Assembly: GCA_964657565.1 (NCBI GenBank) | Contig: CAZZVQ010000002.1 | Location: forward strand, 1 to 64,000 | Length of the DNA stretch: 64,000 nt | Direction of reading: 5' to 3' | From: JAVVHH01 sp964657565 | GTDB lineage: Bacteria > Pseudomonadota > Alphaproteobacteria > Acetobacterales > Acetobacteraceae | Shown: positions 58,305-64,000 of the stretch, piece after piece | Layout: the number at the start of each line of letters is the position of its first letter | Position numbering within the stretch: the stretch's first letter is position 1 | Position numbers and translations under genes: made by a program | The notes under the pieces: generated by a model | The model's database searches: none | What the model was told of the DNA's origin: nothing | The model's input: the letters and a program-made list of their open reading frames with translations, nothing else

Positions 58305-60283
58305 CGCAACTCGACCCCAAGCTGCTCGCGCATGCGGTCCGCTTCCTTGCCGTCGACGCCTGCGAGCGGGCCGGTGAGGGGCATCCCGGCACCCCGCTCG
58401 GCGCTGCCGACGCCTGCACCGCGCTGTTCACCCGGCACTTGAAATTCAATCCGGCGGACCCGCTCTGGTTCGACCGCGACCGGTTCGTGCTGTCGGCCGG
58501 GCATGGCTCGATGTTGCTCTATGCGCTGCTGCATCTGTCCGGCTACACGGCCCTCCCGCTGGACCAGCTCCGCCGCTTTCGCGAACTCGGCTCCCACACC
58601 GAGGGACATCCCGAGCGGCACCCCGAGCGCGGCATCGAGGTCACCACCGGGCTGCTGGGCCAAGGGATCGCCAATGCCGCCGGCATGGCGCTGGCCGAAG
58701 CGGTGCTGAGCCGCCTGCTCGGCCCGGACCTGGTCGATCACTGGACCTACGCCCAGGTCGGCGATGGCTGCCTACAGGAAGGGATCGGCCAGGAGATCAT
58801 CTCGCTGGCCGGGCATTTGCGTCTCGGCAAGCTGGTGTTCCTCTGGGACGACAACCAGATGACCGATGACGGTCCGATCGACATCGCCCTCTCCGACGAC
58901 ATCCCGGCCCGGTTCCGCCTCAGCCACTGGCACGTGCAGGAGGTGGACGGGCACGACATCGAGGCGGTCTCGGACGCGTTGGCCGCGGCCAAACGCGACC
59001 CGCGCCCCTCGCTCATCGCCTGCCGCACGACGATCGGGCGTGGCATTCCCGGGGTCGAAGGCACCCGCGCCGCCCATAGTGCCCGCATCACACCGGCGCA
59101 GAGCCAGGCCGCGCGCGCCGCCCTGGACTGGCCGCACGCAGCGTTCGAGATCCCGGATCATATCCGGCAAGCTTGGACCGGTGCGGCGCAGCGGTCAGTC
59201 GCCGACTACGAGGCCTGGCAGTCCCGCGTCGCGGCGCTGCCGGCGGAGCGGCGGGCGCTGCTCGACCGGCTGCGCGAGGGCCGGCTGCCGAACGGCTGGC
59301 GCGACCAGCTGCACGCGTTCAAGCGCGCCGCCCTCGCCGACCCGGCCGGGGAGTTCGGCATCAAGCTGTCCGCCGACATCGTCGACCGGCTTGCCGACGC
59401 GATCCCGGAACTCGTCTCCGGCGCCCCTGACCTGGAGGCACCGACGCAGCACAAGCGGCGGCTCGCGGCCTTCACCGCCGACAACCAGGCCGGCCGCTAC
59501 GTCCATTACGGGATCCGTGAGCACGCGATGGGCGCCATGCTGAACGGCATGGCGGCGCATGGCGGCGTGGTGCCGGTCGGCGCGACCTATCTGGTGTTTT
59601 CCGACTACATGCGGCCGCCGATGCGGCTGGCGGCGATGATGGGGCTGCCGGTCCCGTTCGTGTTCAGCCACGACTCGATCGGCATCGGCCGCAACGGCCC
59701 GACGCATCAGCCGGTCGAGTTCCTCGCCGCGCTGCGCTGCATCCCCAACATGCTCGTGCTCCGCCCCGCCGACGCGGTCGAGGCGGCCGAATGCTGGGAG
59801 ATCGCGCTCGAGCACCGCACCGGACCCAGCGCCTTGATCTTCGCCCGCCAAAAGCTGCCGCCGGTGCGCACCGGCGACCCCGGCGAGAACCTCAGCCGCC
59901 GCGGCGCCTATGTCATCGCCGAACCCGGTGGCGACCGGCACGTCACCTTGCTCGCGACCGGATCCGAGGTGAGCCTCGCTTTGACCGCGCGCGACCGGCT
60001 CGCGGCCGAGGGCGTGGCGGCCGCGATCGTCTCGATGCCGAGTTGGGAATTGTTCGAGCAACAGCCCGATGCCTATCGCCACGCCGTTCTTGGCACGGTC
60101 CCGCGTGTCGCCGTCGAGGCCGCGGTCCGGCAGGGATGGGACCGGTATATCGGCGCCGATGGCGGCTTCATCGGCATGTCGGGCTTCGGCGCCTCGGGAC
60201 CCGAAGATCAACTCTACGCGCATTTCGGCATCACTCCCGACCGCATCGTGGCGGAGGTGCGCTCCCGGCTGTCGTCACGGTAG
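58301..60283 (+). CDS. tkt: Transketolase, full-length
   Basis: 660 residues, all three domains. N: EGHPGTPLGAADACTALF, DRDRFVLSAGHGSMLLYALLHLSGY, TGLLGQGIANAAGMALAEA, TPP motif GDGCLQEGIGQEIISLAGHL..LVFLWDDNQMTDDG. PYR: YVHYGIREHAMGAMLNGMAAHG with the catalytic Glu in REHAMG, FSHDSIGIGRNGPTHQPVE. C: VTLLATGSEVSLALTARDRL. A second transketolase in the same operon as the split one, suggesting different substrates or successive two-carbon transfers. Confidence 0.92.
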   Translation: MTQLDPKLLAHAVRFLAVDACERAGEGHPGTPLGAADACTALFTRHLKFNPADPLWFDRDRFVLSAGHGSMLLYALLHLSGYTALPLDQLRRFRELGSHTEGHPERHPERGIEVTTGLLGQGIANAAGMALAEAVLSRLLGPDLVDHWTYAQVGDGCLQEGIGQEIISLAGHLRLGKLVFLWDDNQMTDDGPIDIALSDDIPARFRLSHWHVQEVDGHDIEAVSDALAAAKRDPRPSLIACRTTIGRGIPGVEGTRAAHSARITPAQSQAARAALDWPHAAFEIPDHIRQAWTGAAQRSVADYEAWQSRVAALPAERRALLDRLREGRLPNGWRDQLHAFKRAALADPAGEFGIKLSADIVDRLADAIPELVSGAPDLEAPTQHKRRLAAFTADNQAGRYVHYGIREHAMGAMLNGMAAHGGVVPVGATYLVFSDYMRPPMRLAAMMGLPVPFVFSHDSIGIGRNGPTHQPVEFLAALRCIPNMLVLRPADAVEAAECWEIALEHRTGPSALIFARQKLPPVRTGDPGENLSRRGAYVIAEPGGDRHVTLLATGSEVSLALTARDRLAAEGVAAAIVSMPSWELFEQQPDAYRHAVLGTVPRVAVEAAVRQGWDRYIGADGGFIGMSGFGASGPEDQLYAHFGITPDRIVAEVRSRLSSR

Positions 60284-60346
60284 CGTCGGTCACCACCTGG
60301 CGTCACAGTCAGGGCTCCACCGCGAGGAACAGGGAGCGATCGGGTG

Positions 60347-61132
60347 ATGACCACCTATACGACACTCATCGTCGAGCCGGGCGAGACCATGGTCGTGCGG
60401 ATGAACCGCCCGGCGGTCTCCAACGCCCTCAACACGCTCATGGGCGAGGAGCTGGTGTCCTGCTTCGAGCAACTCATGATGGATGCCGGACCGGTGCGGT
60501 GCGTGATCCTGACCGGGACCGGCGACAAGGCCTTCTGCGCCGGTGGCGATCTGAAAGAACGCCGCGACATGACCGACAAGGCCTGGCGCATCCAACACGT
60601 CGTGCTCGAACGGATGGTGCGCGCGCTGCTCGACTGCCCGATCCCGATCATCTGTGCCGTGAACGGCGCAGCCTATGGCGGCGGCTGCGAGATCGCCGCC
60701 TGCTGCGACTTCGTCTATGCCGCCGATCACGCGCGGTTCGCGCTGCCGGAAGTCGCGCTGGGCATCTTGCCGGGCGGTGGCGGCACGCAGACGCTGCCCC
60801 GGGCGATGGGTGAACGCCGGGCCAAGGAGCTGATCCTGACCGGGCGGGTGTTCACCGCGCGCGAGGCGAATGAATGGGGGTTGGTCAACGCCGTCTTCCC
60901 CGGCCCGGCCCTGATGGAGGAAGCCAAGGCCACCGCGGCCCGGATCGCAGCCAACGCGCCGATCTCCGTCCGCCAGGCCAAGCAGTCGATCGGCCGCGGG
61001 GTGCAGTTGTCGCTCAAGGATGGCCTCGCCTTCGAGATCGAGGCCTATAATCGGACCGTGTCGACGCGCGACCGCCATGAGGGCGTGTTGTCATTCGCCG
61101 AGAAACGCCCGCCCCGCTTCCAGGGGTGCTGA
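60347..61132 (+). CDS. Enoyl-CoA hydratase/isomerase family protein
   Basis: 261 residues. Crotonase fold: oxyanion-hole pieces CAGGDLKERRDM and GAAYGGGCEIAACCDFVYA, catalytic Glu in LPEVALGILPGGGGTQTLPRAMG, signature end GRVFTAREANEWGLVNAVFP. One Glu of the hydratase pair is visible (PEVALG); the second position is GG of CEIA, with Glu in GCEIAA. Substrate unknown. Last gene of the plus-strand cluster and convergent with the antiporter. GTG 60344 is an alternative start. Confidence 0.88.
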   Translation: MTTYTTLIVEPGETMVVRMNRPAVSNALNTLMGEELVSCFEQLMMDAGPVRCVILTGTGDKAFCAGGDLKERRDMTDKAWRIQHVVLERMVRALLDCPIPIICAVNGAAYGGGCEIAACCDFVYAADHARFALPEVALGILPGGGGTQTLPRAMGERRAKELILTGRVFTAREANEWGLVNAVFPGPALMEEAKATAARIAANAPISVRQAKQSIGRGVQLSLKDGLAFEIEAYNRTVSTRDRHEGVLSFAEKRPPRFQGC

Positions 61133-61155
61133 GCGAGCGCGGACGCTTCGACCGG

Positions 61156-62433
61156 TCAGGCCTGGATGCGCTTCTCGACCCCATGGCCCATGCGCGGCAG
61201 CAGCACCTGCAGCAGCGGCCCCGTCATCACCGTCGTGGCGACGGCCATGAGAACGAGCATGGTGAATACCGCCTGCGGCAGGAAACCCAGATCGTAGCCG
61301 ATGTTCAGCACGATCAACTCCATCAGCGCCCTCGTGTTCATCAACGTTCCCAGCACGGCGGCCTGCCAGCCATCGAACCCGCTGGCGAGGCTGGCCCAAT
61401 ACACCGGTCCGAACTTGCCCACGATGGAGAGCGCCAGCACGAGGCCGAGCCATCCCAGGTCGCCGGCGTCCAGGCCCAAGAGGTTGGTGCGCAGCCCGGT
61501 GAAGGTGAAGAACACCGGCAGGAAGAACACGAGCACGAACTGGCCGACCTGCGCGCGCCACGCCTCGACGAACGCGGCGTGCCGGTGGAACAGCAGCCCG
61601 GCCGCGAAACCGCCGAAGATGGTGAAGATCCCGATCGCGTTGGTCGCGACGCCGAGCGCGAAGTTGAGGCACAGCACCAGGGCGATCAAGTCCGGCGCGA
61701 GCTGGCCGTGCCGAACCGGCATCAGGCGCAGCAAACGATCCACCATCGGGCGCAGCACGAACCACAGGACCAGACCAGCGGCCAGTAACGCGCCGCCCCG
61801 CCACAGCAGGAAGCCGCCGGAAAGCTGCGCGGTGGCGTAGGCCGCGATGCAGGCGAGCAGCGCCCAGCCGGCGACATCGTTGATCGCCGCCGCCGAGATC
61901 GCCACCACCCCCACCGGATCGCGCGTCAGGCCGAACTCGCGCAGGATGCGGCCGAGGATGGGGACGGCGGTGATCGCGACGGCCACGCCGCAGAACAGGC
62001 TGTAGGTGGTCGGGTCGATGCCCGGCGCCAGGCGCGCGGCGGACGCCTGGCCAAAGCCGAAGCCCAGCAGCAGGGGAACGGCGACCGAGACGAGCGCGAT
62101 CCAGGCGGTGGCGCGGCGCAACCGGGCTTCGCGCAACTGGCCGAACTCGAACTCCGTGCCGATCTGGAACATCAGCAGGACCAGTCCGATCTGGCTGATG
62201 ACGCCGATCGCCGGGCTGGCGACGGGGTTGAACAGCGCGGTGGACGCCGCCGGAAACAGATGGCCGAAGAGCGAGGGGCCCAACAGCAGCCCGGCGACGA
62301 TCTCGCCGACGACGCCGGGTTGGCCGAGGCGCCGGGCCACGGCGCCGAGCAGCCGGGCCGCCGCGATCATGACGATCAATTGGAGCAGGACGGAGAGCAG
62401 CAATTGCTCTGCGGCGTGGACCGAGGCGGTCAT
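61156..62433 (-). CDS. CPA2-family cation:proton antiporter
   Basis: 425 residues, 12-13 helices. Sodium/potassium-proton exchanger domain only, with no TrkA-N tail. Seen: RRLGQPGVVGEIVAGLLLGPS, LFQIGTEFEFGQLREARL, SLFCGVAVAITAVPILGRILREFGL with the discontinuous-helix ITAVPIL and SAAAINDVAGWALLA with the transport Asp in NDVAGW. Ion specificity cannot be read. Lies 42 bases after the hydroxyacid dehydrogenase in the same direction. Confidence 0.9.
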   Translation of the reverse strand: MTASVHAAEQLLLSVLLQLIVMIAAARLLGAVARRLGQPGVVGEIVAGLLLGPSLFGHLFPAASTALFNPVASPAIGVISQIGLVLLMFQIGTEFEFGQLREARLRRATAWIALVSVAVPLLLGFGFGQASAARLAPGIDPTTYSLFCGVAVAITAVPILGRILREFGLTRDPVGVVAISAAAINDVAGWALLACIAAYATAQLSGGFLLWRGGALLAAGLVLWFVLRPMVDRLLRLMPVRHGQLAPDLIALVLCLNFALGVATNAIGIFTIFGGFAAGLLFHRHAAFVEAWRAQVGQFVLVFFLPVFFTFTGLRTNLLGLDAGDLGWLGLVLALSIVGKFGPVYWASLASGFDGWQAAVLGTLMNTRALMELIVLNIGYDLGFLPQAVFTMLVLMAVATTVMTGPLLQVLLPRMGHGVEKRIQA

Positions 62434-62475
62434 GCGAGTTCCATGGTTCGATTACGCCACGCCGCGGCGAGACGT

Positions 62476-63504
62476 TCAATCCGACCCGGCCAGGAGGTGT
62501 CTTTCAGGACGGAGCGGACGCGCATCCCGGCACCGGGCATGGGCGGCGAGCAACGGCCGCCCCTCGAACGGAACCGGCGTCAGCACCGGCTGGTTGGCGA
62601 ACCGGGCGTCGAGGTTTCTGATCACCAGGCCGATCGTGGCGGCCAGCGTATCCGGCGAGCGCCCGGCCATGTGCGGCGTGAGCAGCACGTTCGGCATCTC
62701 GCGCAGCGCGGGCGGGACGACGGGCTCCCCCTCGATCACGTCGAGCGCGGCGCCGGCGATCGCGCCGCCCTGCAGCGCCGCGATCAACGCTTCGGTGTCG
62801 ACCACGGAGCCGCGCCCGACATTGACCAGGACGCCGTGCGGGCCCAGCGCCGCCAGTTCGGCCGCGCCCACCAGGTGCCGCGTCGCCGGACCGCCCGGGG
62901 TCACCACCATCAGCACCTCCGACATCTCCGCCAGCGCCAGCGGCGACTCGGCATAGGGATAGTCGACATCCGGTCGCCGGCGCCGGTTGCAGTAGGCGAT
63001 CGGCATGTCGAACCCGGTGCAGCGGCGGGCGATCTGCATGCCGATATCGCCCAGGCCGAGAATGCCGACCCGGCGCCCGGTCGCCATCGGCCGGGTCGCC
63101 TCGCCGGCGCGCCACCCGCCGGCGCGGATGACCGCGTCGGTGCCGCGCAGGTCGCGCAGCAGTGCCAGCAGCAACGCCATCGCGTGATCGGCGACGCAGG
63201 GCGCGTTGGCGCCGGCGCCGTTGGTCACCGCGATCCCGTGGTCGCGCGCGGCGGCGAGGTCGACGCTCTCATGGCCGACGCCATGGGTGCAGATGATGCG
63301 CAGACCGGGCAGCGCTTCGATCAGGGCGCGCGGGATCTCCGCGGTGCCGTTGGTCAGGATGGCGCCGATGCTGTCCCCGCGCCGGGCCGCCACCGCCATG
63401 CGCTCGGCGTGCGTGAGGGCGATCTCGACGGGATAGGCCGCGCGCAATCGCTCGAGACTGGGCGGCGCCATCTCGATCGCCACCAGGACGGTCGGTGTGG
63501 TCAT
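62476..63504 (-). CDS. D-2-hydroxyacid dehydrogenase (glyoxylate/hydroxypyruvate reductase-like)
   Basis: 342 residues from ATG 63504. NAD(P)-binding GILGLGDIGMQIARR with RR in NRRRRPD suggesting NADPH, THGVGHESVDLAAARDHGI substrate loop, and catalytic Arg (NVGRGSVVD), Glu (DVIEGEP) and His (LTPHMAG). The last 30 residues (HARCRDARPLRPERHLL) form a basic tail beyond the family's usual end. Divergent from the MFS gene at the window edge. Earlier in-frame codons exist but the protein begins like the family here. Confidence 0.88.
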   Translation of the reverse strand: MTTPTVLVAIEMAPPSLERLRAAYPVEIALTHAERMAVAARRGDSIGAILTNGTAEIPRALIEALPGLRIICTHGVGHESVDLAAARDHGIAVTNGAGANAPCVADHAMALLLALLRDLRGTDAVIRAGGWRAGEATRPMATGRRVGILGLGDIGMQIARRCTGFDMPIAYCNRRRRPDVDYPYAESPLALAEMSEVLMVVTPGGPATRHLVGAAELAALGPHGVLVNVGRGSVVDTEALIAALQGGAIAGAALDVIEGEPVVPPALREMPNVLLTPHMAGRSPDTLAATIGLVIRNLDARFANQPVLTPVPFEGRPLLAAHARCRDARPLRPERHLLAGSD

Positions 63505-63734
63505 GGATGCATGCGAGCGGGCATGGTACCTGGTCAGCAACCGACGTGCCAACGCGCCGGCCCGTCCTGTTCGACGCCACGACGTCGCTCCGCCCAGCAG
63601 CGCGCCATCTCCGCGCGGCGCTGCGCAATATGAGGGCACCAGCCGGCGGACATACCATCACCCGGTAGCGTGCTTGCCTTGTGGGACGGGACGGTCGAGG
63701 CTTGCCCCAGATGACCGTGGGACAGAGGGGCTGG

Positions 63735-64000
63735 ATGCGGCAGTCGGGAGTGCGGAACGGGCGGCTGGTGGTCGGGGCGGCGCTGCTGCTGGCCAGCTTC
63801 AATCTGCGGCCGGCCGTCACCAGCTTGGGCCCGGTGCTGCCCGAGGTCATGCGCAGCACGGGCATGGCGGTGGCCGCGGCCAGCGTGCTCACCACCCTGC
63901 CGGCACTCTGCTTTGGCCTGTTCGCCCCGCTGGCACCGCTCCTGGCGCGACGCTTCGGCATGGAACGGACGGTGCTGTCCATGGTGCTGCTGCTATCGGC
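63735..64000 (+). CDS. MFS transporter, CynX/NimT type (3' end outside window)
   Basis: First about 88 residues of a 12-helix transporter. FNLRPAVTSLGPVLPEVMR after TM1 is the signature of the CynX/NimT (cyanate, nitroimidazole) group. AGAGGGG lies a few bases before ATG 63735; an in-frame ATG at 63711 is possible. The frame stays open to the end of the window. Confidence 0.8.
   Translation, partial: MRQSGVRNGRLVVGAALLLASFNLRPAVTSLGPVLPEVMRSTGMAVAAASVLTTLPALCFGLFAPLAPLLARRFGMERTVLSMVLLLS

Noticed and set aside
56732..60283. A 1183-codon plus-strand frame
   Set aside because: The part before 58301 is an out-of-frame shadow of DctQM. The real protein is the 660-residue transketolase, so this is not a giant fusion.

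Overview
The window is 64 kb of dense, very GC-rich DNA. Most neighbouring genes overlap by 1-4 bases (ATGA, GTGA, TGATG), and Shine-Dalgarno sites are strong. This style fits an alphaproteobacterium. The many TRAP and ABC importers, oxidative sugar routes and an unusual integrase-like/ScpA operon suggest a free-living or plant/soil-associated Rhodospirillales (Acetobacteraceae-like) organism; the family assignment is inference. There are no rRNA or tRNA genes, no intact insertion sequence and no CRISPR array. One 10-base run of N lies inside the kdgK gene.

Layout. (1) 1-2284: end of a flavin monooxygenase, then KDG kinase and KDPG aldolase. (2) 2420-5430 (-): three membrane transporters. (3) 5693-8907: an EmrAB-type efflux pump divergent from an HxlR regulator, with a clear inverted-repeat operator between them. 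(4) 8952-11169: a three-gene overlapping operon of an integrase-like protein lacking the catalytic end, an unknown protein and a ScpA-type kleisin. (5) 11166-14430: a GntR regulator divergent from a sugar-acid dehydratase/aldolase and an ExuT-like transporter, with the 3' stub of a probable uronate dehydrogenase between them. (6) 14546-17370: zeta-toxin pair, YccF protein, DUF2786 protein and a HExxH protein. (7) 17220-18357: wreckage of a TRAP transporter. (8) 18358-22185: sugar ABC importer plus ribitol 2-dehydrogenase. (9) 22260-28929: polyamine-type ABC importer with a CntA-like Rieske oxygenase and an FAD oxidoreductase. (10) about 29150-31400: an AT-richer island with a stand-alone colicin-E3-type RNase, its overlapping partner, and an orphan DNA methyltransferase. 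(11) 31415-34581: choline sulfatase and choline dehydrogenase; then Ku. (12) 35796-52561 (-): an MFS plus an SsuABC-like importer, two sugar ABC importers, an SMP-30 lactonase, a D-ribulokinase and a LysR regulator. (13) 52667-61132 (+): SDR, two-subunit transketolase, TRAP importer, full-length transketolase, enoyl-CoA hydratase. (14) 61156-64000: CPA2 antiporter, 2-hydroxyacid dehydrogenase, start of a CynX-like MFS.

The genes tell one main story, the capture and breakdown of plant-derived polyols, uronates and quaternary amines. Ribitol can be imported and oxidised to D-ribulose (18358-22185), phosphorylated by the FGGY kinase (49930-51564) and passed to transketolases (53431-60283). Sugar acids feed 2-keto-3-deoxy intermediates at 709-2284 and 12125-14430. 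Choline sulfate and a carnitine-like amine appear to be handled at 22260-34581. That amine region looks interrupted by the toxin/methyltransferase island, which is the most promising place for an undescribed system, followed by the integrase-like/ScpA operon.
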